A stretch of 64,000 bases of DNA from Hysterangium stoloniferum (lineage: Eukaryota; Basidiomycota; Agaricomycetes; Hysterangiales; Hysterangiaceae): contig WHVD01000239.1 in the NCBI GenBank assembly GCA_015178975.1, forward strand, positions 38,011 to 102,010, written 5' to 3'. The position numbers and the translations under genes are program-made. The stretch's first letter is position 1, and each line of letters opens with the position of its first letter. The notes under the pieces are model-generated. The model was not told the DNA's origin, made no database searches, and saw only the letters and a list, made by a program, of their open reading frames with translations. Below, in pieces: positions 1-10,105 of this stretch.

Positions 1-657
1 CAGATTGTAGCAGTGTAGCCAGTTGTGCCCTAGGACAACCGAGCAACTTGAGTCTAACTGGGTCACATAGAAAGTGACCAACTGAGATGTTCCACACGGG
101 AAACAGATGGATAAATCACAAGCTTGGGTGACAACCGAATTACTTGTGCCATCGAAAAGGCAGAGGCTGACGGGATTTATCGGATAAGTTGACAACAGAT
201 TTTTTTGTGTGAATTTTATATCTAAAAAACAATGAGTCGAGGCAGAATCTATCTATAAGGGCTGAAAAAACAAATTTCGGAATCATATTAGACATAAGTT
301 TAATACAAAATGTGAATGCAAAAGAGCAGATGCGTTGAGGTGGGTAAACTCTTGAATGTGTGGAGAGGCAATGCAACCCCCAACCTGTGTAAAGTCTGCA
401 GGATTGCTCACTCTTTTTTCGAGTCGGAAGCTGGTTTGTCCTTCGATGGGGTTTCTGTGGAGGTCTTGGCTGTTCGACCCTTTGCAGAGTTTGCTTTTGC
501 CAGCGGACATTCCAGGACTCAATGACTGGGTTTTCCACACAAGAGACAGAGGTTATTGTCCATACAACATTGTCTTTCTTGTGGGGTCAATTTGCCATCG
601 GGTCCAAGCTTGCCTGTGAGGTCGGGTTTTCCAGTTTGCTTGCCAGACTGTTGACCT

Positions 658-704
<47 letters not shown>

Positions 705-1082
705 GCTAGAAGACTTTTTATCATTCTTCTTGTCGGATTGCATGGAGTTCTGGTTGCTGGTTGATGAGTTGTTGTTGTTGGTTTTATTGGCCATGGACTT
801 GTTTACCTTGTCTGTGGGGGTCTCGTGGGCAACTTCCACATGACGTTCCCAATAACGTGCATCCACATTTGAGCCTCAAGGTGCATACAGGACAGGGTTT
901 TTGGCTTGCCATCTTCTCCTTTTGAGACTTTGTCTTTAAGGCGGGACAGCAGACTGGCATAGAATTGGTGGCAGAGAGCAAGATCGCCCTACTGACAACG
1001 AACTGCAAGATTATTGAATTGGACGATATAGTCCATGATGCGCTGCATGTCCTTCATGCAAATATTAGTGTGACTGTTCTAC
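1..1082 (-). pseudogene. Ty3/gypsy gag-protease fragment (decayed)
   Basis: Read on the minus strand this matches the 3' half of gag and the start of the protease in the plus-strand Ty3 element at 43.4-44.46 kb. It has the capsid piece (VQFNN), a poly-Asn tract, a zinc-knuckle remnant with CLLCGKPSH, and the retropepsin start. Reading frames are broken several times, so no functional protein is expected. The gag N-terminus is missing: the sequence jumps at 1082/1083 straight into an LTR. The fragment continues off the left edge of the window. The assignment rests on within-window similarity plus known Ty3 gag-pol order. Confidence 0.85.
658..705. repeat. (GTT)n microsatellite, 16 units
   Basis: A run of TTG/GTT trinucleotides. 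On the minus strand it encodes the poly-asparagine linker of the Ty3 gag fragment. The related gag at 43.78 kb has a much shorter Asn run, so the tract expanded in this copy. Confidence 0.95.
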
Positions 1083-1895
1083 TGTTAAGGGTAAACCCGC
1101 GGGAAAGCCGGTAGGACTTGGCTTCAGCTTATAGGCTGCACCCTCGTGAGATCATCTTGTCCAATTTCAAATGGGCGGATGGGAATCCCAGGGAGTCTGG
1201 GTGGAGTTCGTGGGTCGAGGGGTCGTGGGTCGAGAGGTTGTGAGTCGAGAGGTTGGGGAGTCGAGATAGATAAGTCGGAGGTCGAGTGATAGATGCATTG
1301 GAGCCCATGGGCTCTGACTAGTGAAAGCGGTGTAATTCAAAGAGGAGTTTAGAGTGGAAAATGTACTAGATTACTGGGGAGAATCTAAGCTGATTTTCTG
1401 ACTGGATTGTATGTACAACATCTGCCAGACTATATAGACTGTGGAATGAATAACATACCAAATCCAGTAATAATGAAAATGAAACTAGCAAACATAAAAC
1501 AAGATAAGTAAACACCAAACTTGGTGTTAGGAACGGGATGGAATGGAGTGGAGTCTGAATCGTGACAGGTTATAAAGCCATAATAGGAACAGAGTGGGAG
1601 CAAAGTCTGAATTGTGACAGGTCATTGACTATAATGGGAATGGGGCTCAGTTAGAGGGATGACAGGTTTTCCAAGTGGGGTCCAGTGACTGATGCGTGGG
1701 ACAGAGTCGGACATAGACAGAGATGGAGTCCGGCAGGAATTCCGGTGACTGATACACAAAGTAATGAAGTCAAATGTGGACAGGTCTGACGTACAGAGTC
1801 CAGTGGGAATTCCGGTAAACTGACAATTGGTGCATATAGGGTGGGGGTGCATATAAGTTAGTGCCTGGAGTCCGGCGGGAATACTGGTCATAACA
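1083..1895 (-). mobile_element. Family-A Ty3 LTR, minus orientation
   Basis: About 813 bp bounded by TGTTA and TAACA. It carries the core GACTTGGCTTCAGCTTAT near 1118 that is shared by the other family-A LTRs here (17892, 39743, 59131, 60914). The flanks (TCTAC before, CCTTG after) are not a target-site duplication. It therefore looks like an LTR joined to the gag fragment by deletion, not a clean solo insertion. Confidence 0.85.
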
Positions 1896-2162
1896 CCTTG
1901 ATCCTGCTGATTGTAGCCCTTCCTAAATCAGTTTTAGTCTGGATTTGAGTGTAGGAATACTCCTCTTGAAGAAGAAAGATAATAGTAAAGTGCTGAGTAG
2001 CAGAAATAGCTTTCATGGGGGTGGTAAAGACTCAGGAGTGGTTGAACCAACTGTCAATATGTCAAACAGATGTAAACAAAGTCACATGACATATTTATTA
2101 TTCTCACAAGTGGTTCAGACTTATATTTTTACTGAAATAGTAGCTTTTCTGTCAAAATAATA
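1896..2162. other. Intergenic, AT-rich
   Basis: No gene, RNA or repeat is recognised here. One short open frame (1945-2160, +) has no recognisable domain and is probably fortuitous. Confidence 0.5.
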
Positions 2163-2375
2163 GAGGGTCAAAAAATTGTTCCAATGAGTGATTATTTTGT
2201 TTTATTTATTATTCCACCAATTTGGATTCAAATTACATAGGCCAAGTGTCAAGTTCAAGCTAAGATGCTATACTATATTGGGTAATCTTTTGAGAATTGT
2301 CTAATCTCTGGTATTTGTATTGTGAATCAATCTTTCCAACACAACAAAACATTGGAACGATTTTTTGAGCCACTG
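2163..2375. mobile_element. 213-bp Tc1-type MITE
   Basis: It is flanked by TA on both sides (2161-2162 and 2376-2377). The ends are imperfect inverted repeats: the left reads GGGTCAAAAAATTGTTCCAATG and the right, on the other strand, GGCTCAAAAAATCGTTCCAATG. They resemble the tips of the Tc1 element at 2916 (GGACAAAACTGTTCCAATG). There is no coding capacity. This is probably a non-autonomous derivative mobilised by a Tc1-like transposase. Confidence 0.65.
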
Positions 2376-2390
2376 TATGAGCAGGGGTCA

Positions 2391-2505
2391 GGTTTGGTTG
2401 GTCAGGGCCAGGTTTGGTTGGTCAGGGTCAGGTTTGGTTGGTCAGGGTCAGTTCAGTTGATTGGGGTCAGGTTCAGTTGGTTGGGATTAGGTTCAGTTAG
2501 TTCTG
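2391..2505. repeat. G/T-rich minisatellite, about 20-bp period
   Basis: Three near-identical 20-bp units built on GGTTTGGTTGGTCAGGGTCA are followed by degenerate ones. It lies directly next to the MITE end. No function is evident. Confidence 0.75.
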
Positions 2506-2915
2506 TCAGTTAGTATCAGTAGTTTTAACAACTTTGATCAGGGCCTATAACCTGTAAAAAGTACACTATGATACATCTTTTGGTAAGTTAATTGTAACTG
2601 GAGATGTGAAGATAGTAACTTACCTCAGTTGAAATGAAAAGGTGGTTTGACTGAGGTATAGGGCTGCAACTACAGTAGCTACAGTGTAAGTAGGTTTTGG
2701 CTAATATAAGGTCAAATGTTGGTATATGTGTTTTAAGGTATGGCACAGTTTCATGTGGTTGTATAAGCTTGATGTAGAATTGAGTAGTACTGTACTACTT
2801 AGTATGGTCATGTAGGCTTGACATTGACTAGGGCACATGACCTGCTTTTAATACTCCATTCTTAAACTAGCTTCAACTCACCAGGTGCACTTTAACACTG
2901 AGTACAATTGGTATA
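2506..2915. other. Intergenic, no gene seen
   Basis: AT-rich spacer between the minisatellite and the Tc1 element. No ORF, RNA or repeat is recognised. Confidence 0.5.
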
Positions 2916-3146
2916 CAGTGGGGGGACAAAACTGTTCCAATGATTTTTTATATGTCAAAGAATGTTGAATAACTCAATGAGTACTTGACCAATTGACCTG
3001 AAATTGTTAATTTAGGTAGTCATATATGTTGGCTATATACCCTAAGAATTCTATGACATAAGCATTATTTGTCATCAAACTATAAATCAAATACTAATGC
3101 AATCTCATTGGAACAGTTTTGTCCCTGTGATATAATCCAATACAAA

Positions 3147-4921
3147 TCATATAATATAGTACTTGGTGTAACCCCCCTTGGCATCCAAAACAGCTGAAAT
3201 CCTTCTAGGCATACTCTCTATCAAATCCTGACAAATAGAAGCAGGAATCCTGTCCCATTCTGTCTGGACCCTTTCCCATAACTCCTGAATACTCCTAGGC
3301 TCCACTTCATACTCTAGTAGCCTCTTCTTGAGGTAATGCCAAAGGTGTTCAATTGGATTAAGATCAGCAGATTGAAGGGGCCATATCATGACATCAAAAT
3401 CACTGCCATTAAGCCAATTGGTGGCCTTCTTGCTCTTGTGTTGGGGATTATTTTCTTGCTGAAAGACAATATCCCCAGTCTTCTTCTTGTAATGCTTGAG
3501 AGATTCTTGAAGTTCATCCTCCAAAATGCTAACATAAAGTTCAGCATCCATCCTCCCATCAATCTTGGTGGCATATCCTGGTCCTTCCCAGAACATACAA
3601 CCCCACAACATCAGATTCCCCCCTCCAAACTTGACTGTGCCCTCAACCAGACTATCACTGAGCCCCTCTCCTGCTTTTTTCCACACCCACTTCCTCCCAT
3701 CTGACCCCAAATGATTGATTTTAGTCTCATCTGACCAAACAATCCTCTTCCAGTCCTCCAAAGACCAGTTCTTGTGTGCCAATGCAAAGTCCAGCCTCTC
3801 CCTTCTATGCCTTTTTGTGAGTTTAGGCCTTTTCCTCTTCACCACAGCCTTCATTCCAGCTTTCTTGAGTTCTCTATGAATTGTTCTTGCAGAGATAGAC
3901 TCTCCATTCATATCTTGTAGGACTTTAGAGGCCTGAGTGGCATGGTCAATCTTCTGGGAAGTGATTTGTTGGATGATGTAATGGGTATCAGAGGGGGAAC
4001 ATTTCCATGGATAACCTCCAGCTGCTTTGGAGAGGGAGGAAGAATGTTTAGAGCAAATTCTGGATATAGTAGAGACAGAATGACCAGTGGTAGCAGCTAC
4101 TTCATGTGCAGACTTGCCCTTGTCAAGTAGAGTAAGAACATGATCAAGTTGAGCAGGAGTGTTACAACTGTGTCACAACCGTGTTGCAACCCAACAGTCC
4201 CCAAGGTTATTGCCGCCTATTGACATTTAAGTTATCGATCAAGTCATCACATCGGAAATTGTCAGTCTCCCAATGCTGACATATGCTTTCATGGCAATCA
4301 AACCCCGTTTACACCCCCATCAAATTATACTCATACTATCTGGTTATACTCTGATATGTCCCTTTTTTATTATGATGATCCATTCTATACTATGTTTCAC
4401 ATATGCCCATATATACTTGTAACCTGTGGACTATTTCCTTTTCTTGTAATTCTGCTCTCGGTTAAACCATGGCCTCCGAACTTATTGTAACTTTCCAGTT
4501 CCTAGTCAAGTTTCTTTGTCAGTAATGTTTCCACTCTTCCCTTAGTTAGTATTTTCTAGATGCCAATAATTTGTATATGAACCACTGTAGTTGTAGATAC
4601 TAGGCAATCAGAATGTCGACTCAGAGCACCCACATACATCTCTAGAAGTCTTACTCTAAGTATCCCACTTCCCACCTCTGCATGCACTCACCTCTCTTCG
4701 GTCCCCAACCCCTTGGCCTGACACTCAACTTATCCTTCAGTCCCAATCGGCAACTCACTGTGAGGAACTCATTAGGACTAGTCTTTGCCCACCCAAAATT
4801 TAAGGACACCCAATGGTTACTTGCGAGGGTGCAGCACATAAGCTGAAGCCAAGTCCTTCCGATTGATCCCCGTCAGCCTTTAGTCAGTTTTCAGTTCTTA
4901 ACAAGGAGTGAGAGCTCTCAT
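3147..4921 (-). pseudogene. Tc1-type transposase, interrupted by a solo LTR
   Basis: A cut-and-paste transposase of the Tc1/mariner DDE family. Bases 3147-4154 give the helix-turn-helix N-terminus (KGKSAHEVAATTGHS) and the full catalytic domain. The first five or so codons lie beyond the LTR at 4904-4921, starting MRALTPAQ. Leaving out the LTR and one copy of its 5-bp duplication gives one open frame of 341 codons, the usual family length. Catalytic motifs are WSDET (first Asp present) and NPIEHLW (Glu present). The second site reads QQENNPQH where the family has QxDN, so the second catalytic Asp is Glu. The LTR removes the start codon context and the D-to-E change probably abolishes activity, so I call it a pseudogene. 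Confidence 0.9.
4160..4903 (+). mobile_element. Solo LTR (family B) with TSD AGGAG
   Basis: 744 bp, TGTTACAACTG to CTTAACA, flanked by AGGAG at 4155-4159 and 4904-4908. It contains the shared LTR core (GCTGAAGCCAAGTCCT near 4838). It is inserted five codons into the Tc1 transposase. It is the inverse-oriented relative of the LTR at 5218-5939. Confidence 0.92.
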
Positions 4922-5217
4922 GATGTAAACTGATGGGTTGTTGGGATGCTATCACTTGGAGAAGTGAACAGTTGTATATATACCCAATTTGAACAGGTCA
5001 CAAGATTTTATTTGCATTTACTTGTGAATAATCAATAAGGTTATGTGCTAATCATGTGACAGGGACAAAACTGTTCCAATGAGATTGCATTAGTATTTGA
5101 TTTATAGTTTGATGACAAATAATGCTTATGTCATAAATTCTTAGGGTATATAGCCAGCATATATGACTACCTAAATTAAAAATTTCAGGTCAATTGGTCA
5201 AGTACTCATTGAGTTAT

Positions 5218-5939
5218 TGTTAAGAACTGAAAACTGACTAATGTCGGTGGCCGACAGGGACCGATCGGAAGGACTTGGCTTCAGCTTATGTGCTGCGCCC
5301 TCGCAAATATCCGTAGGATGTCCTTAAATTTCGGGCGGGCGAAGACTAATCCTAATGAGTACCTTTCGGCGTGATACCAATCGGAATCGAAGGACAAGTC
5401 GAGCGTCGGGCCAAGGGGTCAGGGCCGGGAGTGGGCGAGCGCACGCGAAGGCGGATGGGGGGATTCTTAGTATGAGACTGATACAGGCATATGAGGGTAT
5501 TCTGAGTCGATATTCTGATTGCCTAGTGACTACAACTACAGCGGGTTCATATACAAGTAACAGGCGTCTGGAAAATACTAATGGGGAGAAGGGCGGAACA
5601 CGGTATTAACAATAAGCTTGACTAGGAACGGGAAGTTTATGATTAGTTCGGAGGCCGATGATAACCGAGAGCGGGATTACGATAAAAGGAAATAGTTCAA
5701 GGACTACAAATATAGCTAGACATATGCGAAACATAAGATTGGACGGATCAACATAATAAAGGGGACGTATCAAAGTTTGACCAGACAATATGAGTTATTT
5801 TGACGTGGGCGTAAATGGAGTTTGATCTTCGCGAAAACATTTGTCAGCTTCGGGGCCGATGGTTTCCGAGAGGATGACTTGAAACGTTGACAAGTGGCGA
5901 TAACCTTGGGACCGATAGGGTTGCGACATGGTCGTAACA
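5218..5939 (-). mobile_element. Solo LTR (family B) with TSD GTTAT
   Basis: 722 bp, TGTTAAGAACTG to GTAACA, flanked by GTTAT at 5213-5217 and 5940-5944. It sits in the right terminal repeat of the Tc1 element and carries the core GACTTGGCTTCAGCTTAT near 5274. It is more GC-rich and less decayed than the 4160 copy. Confidence 0.92.
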
Positions 5940-6306
5940 GTTATTCAACATTATTTGACATATAAAAAATCATTGGAACGGTTTTGTCCCTCACTGTATA
6001 CAGTTGTTAGAATATGATAATGTGATTAACCGTAATCTCATATCTCATCTTGTGACTGTATAGATTCCTGTTAAGTTGCGAACAAAGCTCCACAGATAGT
6101 CCCGCAGAGGTTTCCGGTAATTATTCCGAACACACACTTGCTTCCGGGAATTGTCCCATGGAGTCCTCAGGCAATAAGTCCGGGGGAGTTTCCGGGGATT
6201 ATTAGTACAAGGGAAGGTGGCATCAGAATAATTACCAGAAAGATATGGCACGGGCTGAGATGGACTTGGCTTCAGCTTATAAGCTGTGCCCTCGTACACT
6301 CATTTG

Positions 6307-6562
6307 TGTTAGATTTGGAAAATACAATATCTATTAGAATGTCCAAGCTGTTATAAGTCCCTAGTTGGCATCAGTCCAGATGTGGCTGTATAAGTCCCAA
6401 GGTAGCATCAGAAGGACTTATATAGAATATGTATATATAATCCATAATATCTCACTAGACCAATAGGTCCAGTAGCTCAGTGGTTAAGAGCACTGCTTAT
6501 ATAAAGCCAGAGGTCCTTGGTTCAATCCCAGGCTGGGTCAATTCTTTTCTATACCTTTAACA
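6307..6562 (+). mobile_element. 256-bp LTR-like element carrying a tRNA unit (copy 1)
   Basis: Termini TGTTAGATTTGG and CCTTTAACA, with a perfect 5-bp duplication ATTTG at 6302-6306 and 6563-6567. That is the signature of integrase-mediated LTR insertion. Copy 2 is at 46746-46995 on the other strand with its own duplication (AAAAC). The unit has no coding capacity; its 3' third is a tRNA-like sequence with Pol III promoter boxes. It is best read as a solo LTR of a TRIM/SMART-type element, comparable in principle to plant Cassandra elements that carry 5S RNA promoters. Confidence 0.85.
6466..6540 (+). tRNA. tRNA-like sequence inside the LTR-like element
   Basis: 75 nt with a plausible acceptor stem (GGTCCAG with CTGGGTC), a D arm (GCTC/GAGC), a T arm (CTTGG TTCAATC CCAGG), box A TAGCTCAGTGG at 6473-6483 and a textbook box B GGTTCAATCCC at 6519-6529. 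A TTTT terminator follows at about 6544. The anticodon arm is irregular (roughly an 8-nt TATATAAA loop with a mismatched stem), so no anticodon can be assigned. It is identical in copy 2 at 46768-46842. It may be transcribed, but is probably not a translating tRNA. Confidence 0.6.
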
Positions 6563-7650
6563 ATTTGGGTGTCCATATTTCGAGCTGACAGAATGCAAAC
6601 AGGAAGATATAGATTCTGGAGTTCCCGTGGGAGTTCCAGGAATTGAGCGTGCAGACAGACAAGAGGACTAGAGACTGTTCAAGGGTCAAACTTGTTCGGG
6701 GGAAAACTAGTTCGAGATTGAAACTGGATTCTAAGTACATGAATATAGCAGACTTATATAGACTGTGAAATGTAATAATACCAAATCTGGTATTAATGAG
6801 AGGCAGAACTATTAAACATAAAACGAAACAAGTAAATAATAAACTGGGAATTAGGGACGGAATGGAATGGGAGCGGAGAACGAATCATGACAGGTCATTT
6901 AACCATAACTGGAGCGGGGCTCAGTTAGAGGGGTTCCGGAAGTCCGGTCAGAGTCTGGTGACTTGGTGCACAAGATAGTGTCGGGTATAGACAGGTTTGA
7001 TGTGCAGGAGGTCCGGTGGAGTCTGGTGGGTTTTCTGATGACTGGTGTGTGAGACGCAGAGACAGATCATAACAGGAGCAGGGTTTTATGCTCTGTTAGA
7101 GGGGTTCCAGGAGTCCGGTCGGAGTCCGGTGACTGGTACATAAGACACAGAGTGTCGGGTGTATATAGAGTGGAGTCCGGAGTCCGGTGGAGTCCGAGGA
7201 CTGGTGTATGAGACACAGAGGGTTAAGGGTTAGGTGCAGACAGGTGGGGTGCGTATAGAGAGTCAGGCATAAACAAGTTGATGTGCAGGCTCTGATGGGA
7301 ACTCCGGTTGTTACTATACAATATAGAGGGTCGGGAGCATGTAGGACGGGGTCTGGGGGCCCAGAGGCTGGCGGGTTTTCTGGTTCCTGACAATTCTGGC
7401 CAGTTCACACATGTGATTGTTATATTTAGTTTAGTGTTCACTAGATCCATAGCACGTTCGTGCACAGACCAGTGCACAGACCATGTATACTAGTATATAA
7501 CTAGTTCAGATGAGGAGTAGATCCCTCATCTGAAAGCCTAGTAATATCACTGGTTTAGCATCTACCCGCTCTACTCTTAGTGGCTACACTCCAACGGTAG
7601 AGAGTCCTCGTACTGGGATCACCAGGCTAGCAGATTATTCAAACAACAGT

Positions 7651-8830
7651 ACCTGGACAACCATGTTTATCAAGAATATTATAAACTTATGACCACCCAT
7701 TTTTTTCCACTGCTGTGGTTGCACTGGAAGCTGATTCCCAGTCTCCAACCTCCCTCCTGAACTACCCTCAGGAGGTAATATCATTGTGGGTATTGTGCAT
7801 CAGGGATTGGGAATGTCTACACCCATTATGTAGTCTTCCTAGCCTCCCTAGATCTATAGTAAGATTTTATACCAACTAGTAAATAGGGATCTTGGGAAAG
7901 TAGTGTGTCTAGCTGAGTCTAACCGAGCTAGATGGCTCTAGACAATATAGACAGCATACTTACTGATCTTCCCACTTTCCTGATGTGGATGGCTCTAGGA
8001 TTGAATATTTGGCATTATTCCATTTTGATGACTGAGGTGAGCTCAATCAGAATCACTTACAAATTACGAGCCACAATAAGCTAACATGTTTTCCTCCTTT
8101 CAGTTTATTTAGGGGTCAACCATACATATGGATATCACAAGAAAAATAATGCAATGAAAACTGGAACAGTCAGGGTAATATATCTCTGCATGGCCTGATG
8201 ACCAGCCCAGAATCCTGGAGCAGTTGATGAAGTGGGGATGTACCCAGGTACTGACAACACACCACCAGTATTGTCTTGCCAATACTAGATATCTTGGAAA
8301 CTGTAGGGGAATTTAAACGACACAGTTACAGCTACTGATCTTGGTTTTGCTGAGAGAAATCTAAGACTTGGATCTACTGAAAGGAATCAAATGATGTCGG
8401 AGTTGGGCTTCTGGTTCACAACAGAAAGGCTTTTCTGTTAATTACAGGACGGGTGCACTCACTCTTTAATAAACATCATAATCCCATATTTTTAGCTCTT
8501 TATTTTATGATTCATATCACATGAATCGATATTGCGTGGGTCTTTCTAAGCAGCAGAGCGTACCATATTTTTGGACTCATTCTATTCACTAAGGAAAATT
8601 ATACATAATGAAGAGACACTGTCTATGCCAAGGGAAGCTTGGAGATCTGATGTTCAGAGTTCATTCGGGCGATAACTAAGAAAAAGCTTAGTCGGAAACT
8701 CCTTAATAAGAAGCATAGTCTGTTGAAATAATCGGTACAGTTGTTGTTGGCAGGGGGTGGGACATCATATGTGCCTTTTGAACACTGCCCAACAGCCACT
8801 ACTTATCACAGCAATGCTGATACAAGTATA
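7651..8830. other. Intergenic, no gene recognised
   Basis: About 1.2 kb of ordinary-composition sequence without a recognisable protein, RNA or repeat. The last part leads into the promoter of the peptide gene at 8913. Confidence 0.5.
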
Positions 8831-8854
8831 AGTCAGAGACCGCCCTTTAGTGCA

Positions 8855-8912
8855 AGGCATAAAACTTCTCACAGACGCATCCTCGAGCAACTAGACAGAC
8901 TACTCACATATC
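8855..8912 (+). promoter_or_regulatory. Conserved TATA region of secreted-peptide gene
   Basis: The TATA-like CATAAAACTTCTC lies at about 8859, roughly 50 bp before the ATG, followed by CATCCTCGAGCAACTAG and CACATATCATG. The same order is kept upstream of the paralogues at 36343 (minus strand, GCATAAAACTTCTC) and 21873 (minus strand, AGTAAAATACTTCC). Conservation outside the coding frame supports a real core promoter. Confidence 0.65.
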
Positions 8913-9137
8913 ATGACTTTGCTGCCGCTCATCATCCCCACACTTTTAGTGGTGGTCTCAAGCAGACTTCTCAAAGACAATCATATCGAGCATGCAACGC
9001 CGACTCTGGTCATTATCAACGATCCCCCTACTACTCAAAGCACTCCCGCTTATTATTACGATCCTGGTCCAGTAAAGGAGGGTCTTGACACTGATGGTAT
9101 TGGAGGACCAGGTGGTGGGGTGACTAACGAGCCATAA
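8913..9137 (+). CDS. Small secreted peptide, IGGPG family (copy A)
   Basis: 74 aa. A hydrophobic N-terminus (MTLLPLIIPTLLVVVSS) looks like a signal peptide. The mature part carries ATPTLVI, then TQSTPAYYYDP, and near the C-terminus the motif TDGIGGPGGG. Paralogues are at 36116-36343 (75 aa) and 21667-21873 (68 aa), all with the same three blocks. There is no C-terminal CaaX box, so it is not a classical basidiomycete mating pheromone precursor. I do not recognise the family. Start choice: the first ATG after the conserved TATA region, at the same place in all three copies. Its role is unknown; secretion is inferred from the signal peptide. Confidence 0.7.
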   Translation: MTLLPLIIPTLLVVVSSRLLKDNHIEHATPTLVIINDPPTTQSTPAYYYDPGPVKEGLDTDGIGGPGGGVTNEP

Positions 9138-9900
9138 AGACGGGCATGTAGGTATCATTAAAGTTGACGTCCATGACCTAGCTAATTGTGCCACAAAGTG
9201 ATCGAAGAATATCCATAAGGAGAAGATAGTGGGGGGAAAGTACCGGTGATATATATTTTCTAGAGATTTTTTAAAATAAGATTATAAGTTGGGATGATGT
9301 TATTTAGTCCACTATACTGTTGAATTAATCTGGTGCTGTTCTCAAGACCAAATAACTTTCCGTTTGACAGAGCGAAGAGACGGTAACTCAAGCCTACTAT
9401 AATAAGTGTTTGGGCATGGGATAGTTGGGATTGGAGATATTCTAGACTTCTATGTCGCCGATCTGTCTGGCAAACGCCGAATTTTCCAACTTATCATTTC
9501 ATCAATTGGCATTTACGACCATCAGATAGCTATACATGTGAATATTACCTCACACTGCTCCAGGAAGGTAGAACAAACGGTATAAATTGTGGTAAATTAA
9601 CATAATTAAATTATAATCCTGGATTAGACAGATAGGGTTAGGCGCGGGGTACTCGTGCTTCTATTACCATGTAACACCGCCTCACCACAACACCGTGTGA
9701 TGAGGACTTGGCGCTGTGGCGGCCATGGGGTCAACGGCCTCACTAAAAACTCAACCGCGATGTTTTTTAATGACAGTCGCCGTCAAAATTGGCCCGTTTA
9801 CTACGGAACGTTCCTGATACTCCATACTGAGACCAAACTTCGAACTCCCAAGATATTAAAACACCAGTTTCTACCCACAAACTTAAACAGAACGGTATTC
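9138..9900. other. Intergenic part of the inverted duplication
   Basis: Non-coding as far as I can see, but with blocks matching the right arm (9300-9375, 9420-9475, 9640-9700). Short open frames overlap here on both strands without recognisable domains. Confidence 0.5.
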
Positions 9901-9905
9901 CACAA

Positions 9906-9920
9906 TGTATAAAGAGTTCG
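9906..9920 (+). promoter_or_regulatory. TATA box of peptide D
   Basis: GTATAAAGAGTT lies about 45 bp before the ATG at 9953. The same box and the downstream CTCTCATAACATCATAA leader are present before the paralogue at 33922 on the minus strand. Confidence 0.6.
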
Positions 9921-9952
9921 CCCGACAATAAACTCTCTCATAACATCATAAT

Positions 9953-10105
9953 ATGTTACCAACATCTCTCGCCGTCCTATTTTCAATCGCATTGCTTGCG
10001 CCCACACTGGCTGCTGCTGCCCCGTGGCCCGACTCCCCTCCTTTGCCACGTTCAGGAGGCAGAATTGGTACGGATATGATCGGCGGCCCTGGGACCGGAG
10101 TTTAA
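9953..10105 (+). CDS. 50-aa secreted peptide with IGGPG tail (copy D)
   Basis: A clear signal peptide (MLPTSLAVLFSIALLAPTL, then AAAA) is followed by a short proline-rich stretch (APWPDSPPLPRS) and the C-terminus RIGTDMIGGPGTGV. The N-terminus is unrelated to the 74-75-aa peptides, but the last dozen residues carry the same T-D-x-I-G-G-P-G-x-G motif. The right-arm paralogue at 33755-33922 keeps signal, APWPD and motif. It would be missed by standard gene length cut-offs. The function is unknown; it is probably secreted. Mature product after signal removal would be roughly 26-28 residues. Confidence 0.7.
   Translation: MLPTSLAVLFSIALLAPTLAAAAPWPDSPPLPRSGGRIGTDMIGGPGTGV

Larger units (their letters stand above)
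2916..5996 (-). mobile_element. Tc1/mariner element, split by two solo LTRs
   Basis: A TA dinucleotide flanks both ends (2914-2915 and 5997-5998). The termini are CAGTGGGGGGACAAAAC on the left and its imperfect complement (ends TCACTG) on the right. Long inverted repeats of about 214 bp lie at 2916-3130 and at 5061-5217 plus 5945-5996. The right repeat is interrupted by a solo LTR at 5218-5939, and the transposase 5' end by another at 4160-4903. Without the two LTRs the element would be about 1.6 kb, the normal size for an autonomous Tc1 element. Confidence 0.9.
6069..7392 (-). mobile_element. Solo LTR inside the copia LTR
   Basis: It starts TGTTAAGTTGCG and ends TTCCTGACA. The flanks ATTCC (6064-6068) and ATTCT (7393-7397) form a one-mismatch 5-bp duplication. 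The shared core GACTTGGCTTCAGCTTAT is at about 6263. Without the nested 256-bp element it is about 1,060 bp, longer than the family-A and family-B LTRs, with internal near-repeats of GGAGTCCGGT type. Confidence 0.8.
6005..7645 (+). mobile_element. Copia solo LTR with TSD ACAGT, itself interrupted
   Basis: The two parts, 6005-6068 and 7393-7645, together match the uninterrupted 312-bp LTR at 41206-41517 (TGTTAGAATATG to TTCAAACA). ACAGT flanks it at 6000-6004 and 7646-7650. It landed two or three bases from the right end of the Tc1 element. The middle is a later LTR insertion (6069-7392). Confidence 0.9.

Noticed and set aside
1083..1895. Clean solo LTR insertion
   Set aside because: The flanks TCTAC and CCTTG do not match, and gag is truncated exactly at the border, so a deletion is more likely.
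3336..3704. 122-aa plus-strand ORF
   Set aside because: A shadow of the Tc1 transposase on the other strand.
6466..6540. Ordinary chromosomal tRNA gene
   Set aside because: It lies inside a mobile element with TSD, is found identically in a second copy at 46768, and has an irregular anticodon arm.
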